Source: Rhodocollybia butyracea (taxonomy: Eukaryota > Basidiomycota > Agaricomycetes > Agaricales > Omphalotaceae). From it: a stretch of DNA of 57,527 nucleotides. The notes beneath the pieces were generated by a model. The model had not been told where the DNA came from. It saw only the letters and a list, made by a program, of their open reading frames with translations, and did no database searches. The translations under genes and the position numbers were made by a program. Location: contig JADNRY010000384.1 in assembly GCA_015501585.1 (NCBI GenBank), positions 1 to 57,527 of the forward strand, read 5' to 3'. Shown here in pieces: positions 11,626-23,735 of the stretch. Position 1 is the first letter of the stretch; every line of letters begins with the position of its first letter.

Positions 11626-13539
11626 TGTAGAAACAGCGGTCAGTCAACACAAGGTCGACAGCATACTCACCTGAGAGTGTAAGGATGTTACAGGAGTTGT
11701 AAGAGTGCTTGTTGAGAGCAGAACAAGTGTCCAGACGAATAGTAGGATTCCTGGTTATTGTTACAGGAAAATATCTACAGTATTTATACTACAGAATATA
11801 ATAAACCCTATAACAATGTATGAGTCTACTTGAGTCGTACTGCTAAACATAGTGCATATACATGTGCATAATGTACCCTAGAAGATGGAGTCCGTATGGT
11901 AATTCTATAGGTATTGTTCATTGAGAGGGCGTTACTGTGGCTAAGCGGAAAATGTGAGAAATGGCCCATAAACAGCCAACCATCAACACCTACCACTAAA
12001 CTACAATAAAGACTCTAAGTTCAGAGGGGGGATGTGAAATTACAAAGAGTTGAACTTTGAAATGAAAGGTGAATGCAAGAACTAAGGTAAAAAGGGGGGG
12101 AGAGGCGGAAGGCTATATAATACAAGAAAGCACTGACCAGAGGTTGTCTACCCAGACAGAGCTCTGACTGCAGCCTAACTACAATACTTTACTGGACTGA
12201 ACTTTACTAAACTTGAAACAAAACAAACAAAACTAATAATACAACTGTGTGAAGTGAGGAGGAAATCCCTGCCTCTAATGTGAGGGGGAATCTAAACCTG
12301 GGGATCAACTATCAATCTGGGCTACATTATATAGAGCAGGAGCGCTGCTGTGTAGTATGCACAGACCACTTAAGGGTGTGTCAAACCACTCTCTAGCTTC
12401 TAACAAGCCGAGTTTCATATTTCTATTATATTTCAATTCAAATTTCAAATCAACACTCCGAAATTGGAGATTATCACTCTTCCCTGTACTTGGGAAGGGA
12501 CAACAAGCTTCTATAAATGCTCATACTTGGTTATAGCGATGCTAGAGGGTCTAGGGACACTGTCCTATCTCGAAAGTACCACAGAGGATGCAGGGGAACG
12601 GCGGTTTTAGCTCATGTTCGGCTTAAACAAATAGTGACCTAATTTCGGAGTTATAGCAAGATCTCCGTATTTCAACCACTTCCGGACATTGGCACGACTC
12701 GGGACTTCGGATTTGGACTCTCTAGTATATCTATTGAGTTCTCCAAATGCCGCCGCAATCATATTTCGCATGCGTGACACCTTTCTAAAGAGGTTCTCTT
12801 CTAATCCCAATATTATAAGTAGTAATGGATACAGCCTTCATAACTCGTGAAGTGGTGCTGCACAAATGCTACAAATATTACTGGGAGTGCTTCTAGTGTA
12901 TTTCCATTGAATAGACCCCAGGGAACCAAATATACATAACAAACTCCTTTTCTTTCAGAGTTGTCAAGCAGGGGATGAATTAACATATAGTGAGAAGTGC
13001 ATATATCACAATTCTGAGCAAATAGAGGTTGGAGGAGCTTGTATTACATTGGATTCAAGTGAAACACATTGATACACAAGGTCCAGACCATAGCCTCTTG
13101 CATGCTTTATCAGATGGAGCACTGCATACTGATCAATCCTTCTGGATATGTGAATTGTAGAGACAAGACAGATACATATGAGACTACAGGGTTTGAGGGT
13201 GGGTTTCAGTAACTAGAGATCATGGGTAGCACTCCCAATGACTTCCAGATACTATGTACACTGCAGAAATGCCAAAAAACAGTATTCTAGGGCCAAAAGG
13301 GTTTTGGGCGTATCATAATAGGTACTGCAAGACAGTGTACAAGCTATGTATCATAAGACTAATAGCGAATGGCATAATTGACTACATCTATACGAACCTG
13401 CATAGAGGCTGCATCTAGTGTTTGAGGGTGAGTTTCAACATAGCATATATCGACAGTTCATCGATTGTATAGCAAGTGCGTCTAGTCGACTCACATCACT
13501 GATTAGATACGACTCATAAGCGGTAATCTAGTTTCAACA
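11626..13539 (-). repeat. Copia 3' LTR, split by an insertion
   Basis: Two pieces, 11626-11921 and 13318-13539, together match the 516-bp LTR at 27124-27639. Ends are TGTTGAAAC and GTTTCTACA. The two LTRs differ at only a handful of visible positions, mostly transitions, so the copia insertion is fairly young. Confidence 0.85.
11922..13317 (-). mobile_element. TGATACGCCC-ended element inside the 3' LTR
   Basis: About 1.4 kb interrupting the LTR, with the unoccupied site visible at about 27348. Read on the minus strand it begins near TGATACGCCC and ends near GCCCTCTCA. About 860 bp of it recurs at 38018-38873, and the insertion at 15119-16845 has similar ends. It encodes no recognisable transposase; a 67-codon frame (12607-12810) lacks an ATG. 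It is probably non-autonomous and of undetermined class. Confidence 0.55.
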
Positions 13540-13634
13540 CTCCCCCTCGCTAAGAATTGTAGCTAAGAAGTATAATTTTTATCGACTTTAAACGGCATTA
13601 TAGTTTATAGACATATTGCACAGTCTATGACGAA

Positions 13635-15118
13635 TCAGTTAAAGAGAATTCCTAGACTGTTACGGAATTTCTGAAACTTGACAAGTGCAAGGTTCTTCGT
13701 GAGAAGATCTGCGACATTATCATCAGTAGGAACATAGAAGAGTTCTATTTCTTTTGATTCGATGCGTTCTCTGATATAATGATATCGTATATCAATATGC
13801 TTGGTTCTTCTTTCTTGTACAGGATTAGATCCTAGAAAGATTGATCCTTGATTATCACCACATAAGGGCAATACAGCGATAGTAATTCCAATCTCAGAAA
13901 AGAGAGACTTGAGCCACATAAGTTGTCTACATGAATCAGATAAAGCCATGTATTCAGCTTCAGTCGATGAAAGAGCAACTGTTTTCTGTTTATGAGAAGT
14001 CCAGCAGATTGGACCTGTGGCAAGTTTGATAATCATCCCAGTATGGGATTTTTGATCATCTGGATCTGACGCCCAGTCAGAATCACAATAGGCTAAGAAG
14101 CCATGGTCAGATCTACCATCAAAGACAAGTACGTAAGTAGAAGTCCCAATTAAGTAGCGCACAATGTAAAGTGCTTTGGCCAGGTGGTCTGGGTTTGGAT
14201 TCGCCGAATACTGTGAGAGTTTTATAACGGCATAAGCAATGTCGGGTCGGGTGCCTAGCATCAGATACAATAAAGATCCAATTACGCTTTGGAAGCGTTG
14301 TCTAAGTTTGGCATCTACACGACCAGTGTTTGCACAAGGAACCCAGGATGAAGGTAATGGGGTTGGGGTAGCTTTGGCATTAGTCAGTCCAAAACGTTCT
14401 ATGACCTTTCGAAGATAAGGTTGTTGGTCAAGTGTTAAGACACGTTTGAAACGATCCCGTGTAATCCGCATTCCAAGGAACTCAGTTGGTTCTCCTAGAT
14501 CACAACATTCCCATAATTTCATAAACTTGTTTTTCTTTTTAAGAACAAGATCTTTGTCCTTGCCAAGAAAGAGTGCATCATCAACATAGATGATGGCAGT
14601 TACGGTTTTGCCATTTGATTTAAAGACATATACACCAGCATCTGAAGAGCAGCGCTTAAATCCCAATTTTCCCATGGAGGCGTTACATTCCTTCCACCAG
14701 GATAAGCTAGCTTGTTTCAGTCCGTATAATGCACAATGTAACCGCCATACTTTTGGTGTGCCTTCTTTAATGAAGTCTTTAGGTTGTTCCATGTAGATCT
14801 CTTCATCTAGCTTGCCATAAAGAAAAGCCTGTTTGATGTCAAGAGCCTGGATTTCCCAGTCCTCTAATGCGGCTAAAGCTAGGAGAGTTCGTACAGTTTC
14901 AAACCGGGCAACCGGTGAGAACAACTCATTATAATCCACACCTTCTACTTGTGAAAAACCTTTTGCTACGAGTCAGGCTTTATAGCGACCATCAGATTTT
15001 TTAGTAAAAACCCATTGACAACGGATAGGTTTGCGACCTGATCAACTACTTCAAAGACATTTCGTTTCTTCAAACCATCGATCTCATCTTTGCATGCTTG
15101 ATCCCATTGATAGGGCTA
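13635..15118 (-). pseudogene. Copia reverse transcriptase and RNase H
   Basis: The 434-residue open part (14939-13635) carries the RVT_2 start (FSPVARFETVR), the IKQAFLYG active-site aspartate region, LYGLKQA, the YVDD catalytic pair, and an RNase H with CDSDWA, SSTEAEY and KHIDIRYH. This fits the C-terminal polymerase half of a Ty1/copia Pol in the expected order. Upstream, the frame continues into KA*LVAKGFSQVEGV, where a TGA replaces what is normally an arginine codon, and then to the insertion at 15118. The terminal residues (HLPSAERKKW) lie beyond that insertion at about 16850. The element cannot make this Pol in its present form. Confidence 0.9.
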
Positions 15119-16845
15119 ACTATGGGTATGTGGGCAGAAGGCAAAACAACACCAACACAAACACACAATCAGACTTTTGAGTTCTGGGGTAATTCAAGAT
15201 TGATCAATGGACTCTATTGCACAAAATGCTCTATAGTCTCTGGGGTTCTCTTTGTACTTTAACTATTCCTTTCAAAACAAGACTCTGGACTTCAAAACTT
15301 TCAAACAAGACAAGCCTGGGACTTTAACTTTCAATCAATCAACAACAACAACAACAACAAGTGCAAGGTCTCTTTCTTTGTCTGTTCAAATGCAATCCAA
15401 GTTCATTCAAGTTCTGTCAGAAGCAAAAGCACTCTGAATAATTCTGTTCTTTCTTCTGCCAGAAGCACCCTATTACTACAAGCTTGACAGCAAGCTTGTT
15501 AACCTGGGGGGGAGGGATGCCTGCTCTTTCTGGAGGTCTCCCCTTGATTATATACCCAAGGAAGCCAAGAGTATTGGTAAGGGGAGCATGTGCTCTGCAT
15601 ACGAGGCTGTATGGCATCATATGGTCAATTCTATTGTGAAATTTTACATCAGACCCGGAAACGGTGAGCAGAGACCGCCCCATGAGGTCGTTTTACTCTA
15701 TTCAGTTCCATTTCGGATCATAGATGTTCAATCTCGAGTTCTTGGTATGTTCTTTTTCATTCATTCTTGATTGTCAGTACTTACAGTGACTTATGACTGT
15801 AAGTAAGTGTGAACCAGTAGTCCACAGGTTCTATAAGTGAGGGAGGACTTGAAGAAGGATGTATCTCAGCTATTCTTGCTTCGATAATCGTCATCTAAGC
15901 CCTGCAACATCAAGTTTCATTCTAATCTTTGAAATACTGCTCCAAGGGGACAGATCTCAGTTCTATGCTGGAGCATCGGAAAACCACCCGGTATCGGGAC
16001 GTCTTACCGTATTTCCAACTCGTATAAACTCGTTTCAAGGGTTCATAAAATTTCTAAGGTCTCTGACTGATGGGTATTGAAGTATGAGCATATCTATAGA
16101 AATATAGGTATGTCTCCTCCTAGTACCTACTCAAATCTTGTCTCTATGGTCGGGGGACACATGGAGTATAAGGCGGGAGAGCAGGGGACGTCGACGGGAC
16201 CTGTTCGGACTCGGTTTGACCCCCAATCCTGTCCTGTATCATTGTGCTATGCACTTATTTGAAAATGAGGCATTTATCCCAACAACTGATGTAACCATGT
16301 CCTGGGACCGGAGAAGTACCCTGGATACCGGTACTTCGATGCCGTCGGATGCATATGCACTGCTTTCGTTCGTTCTAGTGCTTCAGGGTCTCTGGTACAT
16401 TTTATTTCTTGCCCCAGATTGCCCTTTTGCATGTTCTAAGTTTTATACCCTTAGTAAGGTATTATCATTCTGAGTAAGCATTTCCTATGGAAGGGAAAGC
16501 TTGTAACCGAGTGCTAACTAGTGGAACGATGTAACAATCGTCCAAACGGTCCGCAATATCGAAGGTTTCATAGAAAACGGCCTCCTGGTGAGGTAGTTTC
16601 AAGTAAATCAATTATATCAAATTCAGAGTATGGGCCGAAATGGCCGATGTTTTGATATCAATGTTAGGCCGTCGTGCGCGTGAAGCGGTGGCAATACAGG
16701 CGTTGTACGAGCTTGTCCGATTTTGGTTTCAGTGAACACAGCACTGGGAGAAGTCCTCCAAGTGGTATGAACACTACGTATCATGCAAAGACTATCCAGT
16801 AGTGAGCTTTAAGTCTAGTTTTAGACTCAAAAAGTCTCGGGGCGT
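15119..16845. mobile_element. 1.7-kb insertion within copia pol
   Basis: Separates codons for ...SAERKKW (minus strand, upstream) from DQACKDEIDGLKKRN. AATGG appears on both sides, consistent with a 4-5 bp target duplication. Minus-strand ends are TGATACGCCCC and AGCCCTATCA, resembling the insertion at 11922-13317. No open frame with recognisable motifs is present; there is an (AAC)n tract near 15342-15360 and a hairpin near the right end (AGTCTAGTTTTAGACT, about 16811-16826). Confidence 0.5.
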
Positions 16846-16846
16846 A

Positions 16847-18079
16847 TCACCATTTCTTTCTTTCAGCAGATGGTAAATGACGATATGATGTTGGAGAATT
16901 CCAATTATCAGGATTATTCCTAGCGGCTTTGTGTTTAGCCGGTATCATTTCACTGTCAAGATCTGTGATAAAAGATGATTCTTCTAGAGAATCGGAGATT
17001 GCTTGCGAAAGAAGGTATTTTTGTAATTCAACTCCCCCTTCCTGAGCTAGTTTAGTCAGAAGTGCTTCCTCTTCTATGTCAGAATCCGGAGTAGCGCCTG
17101 GAGGTGGCGGTGTGACCATACGGTCATCAGGATTCAATGGACGTGGTGGTGGAACCGGTGGCGGAACTTGATCAGGAACTATATTGCAAGCAGGCACAAG
17201 TCCACGTCTAGCGTGTCCAAAGCACTCAGCACGTTCTTCACAATCAGCTTGTTGGCTCCAAGTGCCAGGCGTGGGTATCATGCCAGGGTGCAAGGGTGCA
17301 CAACGTTCTCTAGTGGGGTTCACACGTTTCCATGCTTCAACGTCTTCGGGACGGTAGCTGAATGGATTAGGATCGGGAGCAGGTGGTGAAGGGTCTCTTG
17401 CTTGAGGTGGAGGGGTGGGTGATCAAGATGGTACCAGAGGATTGGGATTTGGAGCATCATCATCACCAGGCAGATCTGGATCTGGGCCAGTTGGTGGACT
17501 GTGCGGTCCATTATCCGGTTCAGTAAACGGTTGTGGTTGATCTTCCGGGAATTCCGGATCAAATGGAATGTCTGCACCATTACCATTTGAAGGTTGCAAA
17601 GGTTTCACAGGCGTGGGGGCAACAAGTATAGTTGGTTTTACTCCAGAATCAGATTCGGATTTGCACTGTGGAAACCATTTCTCATAGAAAGTTGCTTGTG
17701 CAGCATGCACTACAGAATTATCGCTACGCATGAATAGATATCCTTTGCTTCCTTGGTCATATCCAATGAAAGTCATCGCTTCAGAGTGTGGGGATTGTTT
17801 ATTTTTTCGCTTGTCAATAGGAATAAAGACATAAGCGCCACAGCCAAAGGTTCTGAAGTACGAGACATCAGGTTTCTTTTTGAGAAAACCTTCAATTGGT
17901 ATCTTCCAGTTTAATGGACGGATCGGTGTGCAGTTATACACATGTACTCCTGTGCAATATGAGAATTGCCACCAGGACTCCGGGCAGCATGCATGGTGTC
18001 GCATGGCTTCAGATTTTTTCCATGAGTGTACGGTTGATACGTTCCGCTCTACCATTCTGTTGATGAACATAAGGTTCGG
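16847..18079 (-). pseudogene. Copia integrase C-terminal part and Pol linker
   Basis: Starting at the FB1 junction, the minus strand encodes a peptide of the type EPYVHQQNGRAERINRTL, containing the third catalytic residue (Glu) of the integrase core. A frameshift then leads into a frame with FRTFGCGAYVFIP, the FIGYDQGSKGY motif and an AxFYEKWFP end, all typical after a copia integrase. A Pro-rich acidic linker follows (17323-16847). The N-terminal part of the same integrase is at 30090-30559 on the other strand. Confidence 0.8.
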
Positions 18080-18644
18080 CAGTTCAGTCACCCACATATT
18101 TGGTCTTATTAGTCTGCACTTTTGTTACATTGACCTTACTAAAAAGACCCAAAAACCTAGGCAAAACCCGGGCAGCTAGGTCATGACCTTGGGATTTAGG
18201 TCATGACCTGGGAATAAGGTCATGACCTAAAAAATTGGTCATGACCTAGGTCAGGTTGGTCTTTTCCTGGGGTTGGTAGGTCATGGCCTGGGGTGAGATA
18301 GGATATGGCCTAGGTGGGGCAGGGCATGGTCTAGGTGAGGGAGGGGATGGTCTAGGTGAGGGAGGGGATGGTCTAGGAGGGGGAGGGTATAGTCTAGGAG
18401 GAGGAGGTTATGGTCTAGGAGGGGGATATATAGTTAGTTTAAGAGGTGTAGGGTGAGAGTGGAGGATGGTGAGATAGAGAATATAAGCAAGAATGAAATA
18501 TCATAGAATCATGACAAGAAATGTGTAGTAACATATTGGGATTATTGGGATTTTTTACATATCTGTAGATTATGACAAGATCAAGCTAAGTCACAGTGCC
18601 CTGTTCTGGGTTGTCAGGCAAGAATGTGACTTACCTGACCTAGC

Positions 18645-18830
18645 TGATTCAGGTCATGACCTACTTTTTTAGGTCATGACCTGGGTGAACTAGGTCATGA
18701 CCTACTTGACCTAGGTCATGACCTGGATGAACTAGGTCATGACCTGGGTGAACAAGGTCATGACCTGGGTGAACTAGGTCATGACCTACTTGACCTAGGT
18801 CATGACCTACCTGGCCTAAGTCATGACCCA
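18645..18830. repeat. FB1 left-arm palindrome array (9 units)
   Basis: Nine units of about 21 bp, each with GGTCATGAC(C/T) and a variable half-spacer such as TGGGTGAACTA. The mirror array in the right arm has 18 units. Confidence 0.9.
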
Positions 18831-20569
18831 AGCCAATTTAAAAATCACTAAATTAGGAAATTTTTCCATTTTTGCAGTGGATGAGGTCAAAGCTGTTTTT
18901 ATTACCAAATAAGGCAATTTTCAAACACCTTAACCAGTTTTATGTTTTTTTTAATAGAGTTAGATACATTTGGAAATTTTTATAAATTACTATATTAGGC
19001 AATTTTATTTCAATAGACTTTTATTTCATAATTAGGCAATTTCAAAACTTTTGCAGTGGATGAGGCCAAAGCTGTTTTCATTGCCTAATTGAGAAGTGAC
19101 AAATTTGCAGTGGATGAGGTCAAAGCTGATTTCATTACTTATTTGAAAAATGACAAATCTTTTGCAGTGGATGAGGTCAAAGCTGTTTTCACTACCCAAT
19201 TAAGAAATGACAAAACTGAACACACAAACTGTGTACACTCTTTTCCTAAGGACAATAGTAGCTTGTGGTAGACATCCAGACCTTTTGTTTACACACAGAA
19301 TAGGTTGCTCACCTAAAATGAAGCCAGTCCTGTGGTGGGAAGGGGCTGGATTGCAAAATATTTTTTGGATAACCTTTGATTGTAGTGGATGAGGCCAAAG
19401 CTGTATGCCCATAAAAGGAAATCAATGAAAAGTGTTGAGTCTAAAGATTACTTGATATAACATGCAGATTGGCATGGATAAGGGTGATCCTTTTCATCCC
19501 CTGATGCGCTGATGTGCTGTCAACCCTTTCTGAGTCTCAGATATATTTAGATGGCCACTGGGAGATCAGTCTTTATTGATCTTTTAACTTTCTCATCAAA
19601 AATCCTCATTTTTTCGAAATTAGAGGATAAGTATCAGAGCATCCAGGGCAGGGTGGGCCACAGGCTTCTAGGACATTGTACCCTGGTATAATAGGTACAT
19701 TTAGACGACTCAGGAGTAGCTTATACTGTCCTGGGAGAGTGGATAATAAGTGATATCTGTCTAATTAGGCATAAATTTCGCTTTTTTGCCGGTTTAAATC
19801 ATTAATAGTGGGAGTTGTAGGCAAGAGAAGACTGTCTAGCTTGGCATATAGCATGCTAGGAATACATAGATTGATATCAGAACCTTTTCCTGATAACCCC
19901 TTCCCTTATCTTGATGTACCAGTAGTCCTGGGTTCTTAAGTGTCTGATACTTGTGTCAAACTTATCATCACATGTTGAACTTCAGATAGTGAGAATATTT
20001 TGTTCTAGACATGCTATATCAAGTCCTGGTACACTATTCCTCGAGTTTCTCCTCAATCCCTTGCCTACAGCTGCCTCTATTAATGATTTGATGGTCCAAA
20101 AAGCGAAATTTATGCATACATATACAGAGATCAATTATTACCCACTCTCCCAGGACGGTATAGGCTACTCCTGAGTCGTCTAAATGTACCTATTATACCA
20201 GGGTACAATGTCCTAGAAGCCTGTGGCCCACCCTGCCCTGGATGCTCTGATACTTATCCTCTAATTTCGAAAAAATGAGGGTTTTTGATGAGAAAGTTAA
20301 AAGATCAATAAAGACTGATTTCCCAGTGGCCATCTAAATATATCTGAGACTCAGAAAGGGTAGACAGCACATCAGCACATCAGGGGATGAAAAGGATCAC
20401 CCTCTAATATAGTAATTTATAAAAATTTCCAAATGTATCTAACTCTATTAAAAAAAATAAAACCGGTTAAGGTGTTTGAAAATTGCCTTATTTGGTTATA
20501 AAAACAGCTTTGACCTCATCCACTGCAAAAATGGAAAAATTTCCTAATTTAGTAATTTTTAAATTGGCT

Positions 20570-20945
20570 TGGGTCATGACTTAGGCCAGGTAGGTCATGA
20601 CCTAGTCCACCCAGGTCATGACCTAGTTCATCCAGGTCATGACCTAGGTCAAGTAGGTCATGACCTAGTTCACCCAGGTCATGACCTAGTTCATCCAGGT
20701 CATGACCTAGGTCAAGTAGGTCATGACCTAGTTCACCCAGGTCATGACCTAGGTCAGGTAGGTCATGACCTTGTTCACCCAGGTCATGACCTAGTTCACC
20801 CAGGTCATGACCTAGTTCATCCAGGTCATGACCTAGTTCACCCAGGTCATGACCTAGGTCAAGTAGGTCATGACCTAGTTCACCCAGGTCATGACCTAAA
20901 AAGTAGGTCATGACCTAAAAAAGTAGGTCATGACCTGAATCAGCT
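20570..20945. repeat. FB1 right-arm palindrome array (18 units)
   Basis: Eighteen 21-bp units, complement-oriented to the left-arm array, with spacers such as TAGTTCACCCA and TAGGTCAAGTA in irregular order. The doubled copy number relative to the left arm shows unequal expansion within one element. Confidence 0.9.
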
Positions 20946-21484
20946 AGGTCAGATAAGTCACATTCTTGCCTGACAACCCAGAACAGGGCACTGTGACTTA
21001 GCTTGATCTTGTCATAATCTACAGATATGTAAAAAATCCCAATAATCCCAATATGTTACTACACATTTCTTGTCATGATTCTATGATATTTCATTCTTGC
21101 TTATATTCTCTATCTCACCATCCTCCACTCTCACCCTACACCTCTTAAACTAACTATATATCCCCCTCCTAGACCATAACCTCCTCCTCCTAGACTATAC
21201 CCTCCCCTCCTATACCATCCCCTCCCTCACCTAGACCATCCCCTCCCTCACCTAGACCATGCCCTGCCCCACCTAGGCCATATCCTATCTCACCCCAGGC
21301 CATGACCTACCAACCCCAGGAAAAGACCAACCCTAGGTCATGACCAATTTTTTTAGGTCATGACCTAAATCCCAAGGTCATGACCTAGCTGCCCGGGTTT
21401 TGCCTAGGTTTTTGGGTCTTTTTAGTAAGGTCAATGTAACAAAAGTGCAGACTAATAAGACCAAATATGTGGTTGCCTGAAGTG

Positions 21485-22330
21485 AAGAAAGGAAACTGTA
21501 ACCCGGACATATTGTACATTTATCTAGAAAACCGTCCCAATTTAGGTACGGTCCCGATTTGGGTATCAAAGTAAAAGAAATTAAAATGTGTTAACATATT
21601 CTAGTCCTCGCGGAATTTTGTACCACAAATAACTGTTCCTTCCATTGGATGTTTCATGGCTCCACACAGGTACATGTCCGCATGTTTATCCTTGAGGTTG
21701 TCTGGTAGGTTTTGAGCAAGTCCAGCTCAATCCCTTAAGATAATAACATTTCCCAGCAATAGTTCACTTTGCTAGCTTCGAGTAGATACCAAGAACCCCA
21801 GAGTTATTTATGCTAGCACAATGCTCAGAGCTCGTGGATCGTCAGAGCTGTAGCTTGGCAATATCCTATCCACCTTAAGATCATCGGGTTTATTGCAGTA
21901 GGACTTTCCTAGTCAATAGTCGGCCGATAATCAAATATCAAATTCGCCTTGCTTAATCATCTAGCAGCTGTCCCGCATCGCAACCCGACTAGTCATCATA
22001 ACATGTTAAGATCTTCCTTCCAGTCCATAAGGCAATTGGTGACTAGATCTTATCCTCTGGTGTCTGTCTTTCCGCTAGCGCAGTACGAGGATTGCATTCC
22101 CCTTCTGATGCCTTCCCTGGGTAACACCACCGCCAGTACTCATCCCACTTCGAGACATCCAAGTATGCAGATTCGTCACTTGTGTATACACTGGGGTGGG
22201 TAGAAACTAGACTGACAATCTAGTGTTGATGTCTCTGGGCACCTCGAATATCCTCGCTAGTTTAGTATCAGACTATGCTTGTGGGCATATCGTCAGGACT
22301 AACTGAGTATTATCGCTGAGATACTAAGTG
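21485..22330 (-). repeat. Dispersed repeat family A, inverted copy
   Basis: Reverse complement of 42890-44060, continuing at 23939-24062 after the gag-only element. It contains the frame seen at 43837-44058. It lacks the hairpin element found in the 43 kb copy (empty site at about 21703) and therefore documents that insertion. It ends directly against FB1. Confidence 0.75.
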
Positions 22331-22496
22331 TGTTGGATATTTGTCCTGGGCTGCTCAATCAAGGCTGTGGACAAACACATATATACAAATGATGTGTAAC
22401 TACAACCCTTGATAATGATCTAATAGCAGTCTTGAACCGCCATCTCAGAGCCATCTCAGAGCCATCTCAGAGTCTAAGAGTCATCATTAACCAACA

Positions 22497-22509
22497 GGTT
22501 ATGGGCCCC
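22497..22509 (+). promoter_or_regulatory. Primer-binding site, probable half initiator tRNA-Met
   Basis: GGTTATGGGCCCC immediately follows the 5' LTR. Its complement contains CCCATAACC, which looks like the CAU anticodon-loop region of initiator tRNA-Met. Drosophila copia is known to prime from such a half-tRNA. The same site follows the copia LTR at 27640. Confidence 0.6.
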
Positions 22510-22637
22510 GTGTCCACACTATACATCTAGGAGTTTTATTCATCATCTAGGAGCTTTACTTTTCACCCAATCACTCAATCTCACTCATTTCATCATCCCA
22601 TCCCCAATCCCTTTTCAACGACTCATATTCATTCACT

Positions 22638-23735
22638 ATGGCCACACTTTCAGCTCTTCTTAATCTTGGAAGGAACATTCCCCTACTTTCCACTACAAAT
22701 GCTGATGACTGGAGCAACTGGAAAGAGGATGTTCTGCAAATGGTGCTTAGTGCAGATGGTCAGAGCGCCAAGATCGCCACAGGGTTGACTTCACGTCCAT
22801 CAGAGGCTGCTGATGCCAAGGAATGGGATCGACTCAACCCACAGGCTGCGTCCATCATTAAATCCCTCACTAATCGAGACTGCCGAAACATCTACAAGGA
22901 TAAGACAAATGCTTCCGAAATCTGGAGTGCACTTGTCTCCTATTTTGAAAAATCATCATTTTCCTCATGTTCAGCTACACGTGCTGCCTATCACCGCATT
23001 ACGCATGATCCACTTAAACCAACCAAAGTCTATCTTGATGCTTTGGATGATATGCGTGCTCGTCTTCAGGCACTACTCCCTTCTGGTGAAACAATCTCTG
23101 ATAGTTATCACAAGGATATCATGCTCCAGAACCTTCATTCATCATTCGAGGCCTGGAAAACATCTCTTCTTGCCCAACCTACTGGCGAGCCCAATCTTAA
23201 AACCTGCCGCACTGTTCTTGAGAGTGCTATGGTTTCATTTGACCCTGAGAAGAGAGCTGATGAAATTTTAGATGGGATTAATAACCCATCTGAACCATCC
23301 TCCCATGTAGAGGCTGCTCATGCTTATGCTACAGCTTTCCGAAAGGGAAGTAAAGGAGGAAGTCGGAATGGATCTGGTACTAGGGAAAGTTTTAGTGGTA
23401 GAGGGGGAGGAAGAGGGGGAGCTTCCAATGGAAGTGGCCATGAAGATGGACAAGGATTTATAGACAGTCGCGGAAATCGCTGGTGTGATATGTCTATGGA
23501 TGGCTGTCACCGTTGTGGAGGTATGTCGCACAAGGCTTCTAACTGTGTCAAGGACATGCCAGAGGAAGTCAAGCACTGGTGTCTTAATCGCACATATGAC
23601 AATGCGCACATCACTCACAATCCTCCCAATAACATCTCTTCACATTTCATTGCTCCTATTGATACTTATGGTTTTTCTGCTCATCCTACTTGTCCACCCT
23701 TTGAAGAGGAGGAGTATATTGATTTTCATGCTTGA
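22638..23735 (+). CDS. Gag-like nucleocapsid protein of the gag-only element
   Basis: An intact 365-residue frame. Residues about 1-210 resemble a copia Gag (UBN2-like): an N-terminal LxxxNADDWSNWKEDVLQMV stretch, a W-containing IWSALVSYFE helix and an SFEAWKTSL segment. A Gly/Arg/Ser-rich basic linker follows (about 235-275), then one zinc knuckle CHRCGGMSHKASNC (CX2CX4HX4C), and a short acidic end. It should package element RNA into particles. No protease, integrase or reverse transcriptase follows. The start is the first ATG, 142 nt after the LTR. The frame is open, as expected for a young copy. Confidence 0.8.
   Translation: MATLSALLNLGRNIPLLSTTNADDWSNWKEDVLQMVLSADGQSAKIATGLTSRPSEAADAKEWDRLNPQAASIIKSLTNRDCRNIYKDKTNASEIWSALVSYFEKSSFSSCSATRAAYHRITHDPLKPTKVYLDALDDMRARLQALLPSGETISDSYHKDIMLQNLHSSFEAWKTSLLAQPTGEPNLKTCRTVLESAMVSFDPEKRADEILDGINNPSEPSSHVEAAHAYATAFRKGSKGGSRNGSGTRESFSGRGGGRGGASNGSGHEDGQGFIDSRGNRWCDMSMDGCHRCGGMSHKASNCVKDMPEEVKHWCLNRTYDNAHITHNPPNNISSHFIAPIDTYGFSAHPTCPPFEEEEYIDFHA

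Larger units (their letters stand above)
11626..18079 (-). mobile_element. Ty1/copia retrotransposon, 3' half
   Basis: Minus-strand half element: the rest of the integrase, reverse transcriptase-RNase H, a polypurine tract (complement of 13540-13551) and the 3' LTR. It begins at 18079, where fold-back element FB1 starts in mid-integrase, and ends at the LTR tip at 11626. The flanking GTTGG (11621-11625) is the complement of CCAAC at 27119-27123 next to the 5' LTR. Two later insertions lie within it, at 11922-13317 and about 15119-16845. Together with 27124-30559 it rebuilds one complete element of roughly 6.8 kb. Confidence 0.85.
18080..21484. mobile_element. Giant fold-back element FB1 (3.4 kb palindrome)
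   Basis: Left end CAGTTCAGTCACCCACATATTTGG, right end its imperfect complement. The whole element is one long imperfect inverted repeat with a diverged centre near 19.9 kb. From the tip inward each arm holds an AT/GC-mixed terminal part, a pyrimidine/purine-biased stretch, a 21-bp array with the palindrome GGTCATGACC, about 55-bp direct iterons starting TTTGCAGTGGATGAGG, and a core arm. No transposase is encoded; frames reading LGHDLGE repeats occur on both strands only because the array is palindromic. The right arm lacks about 480 bp present in FB2 (junction about 20403). FB1 adjoins copia on the left and a dispersed repeat on the right. Confidence 0.85.

Noticed and set aside
12607..12810. 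67-codon frame shared with 38526-38729
   Set aside because: Begins with TTG without a nearby ATG, and all six differences change the amino acid; it is better explained as shared transposon sequence.
20549..20913. Overlapping open frames on both strands encoding LGHDLGE/VHPGHDL heptad repeats (also 31138-31376 and 33554-33771)
   Set aside because: The 21-bp unit is a multiple of three and palindromic, so open frames appear on both strands in every arm; they lack conserved starts and are explained by the array.
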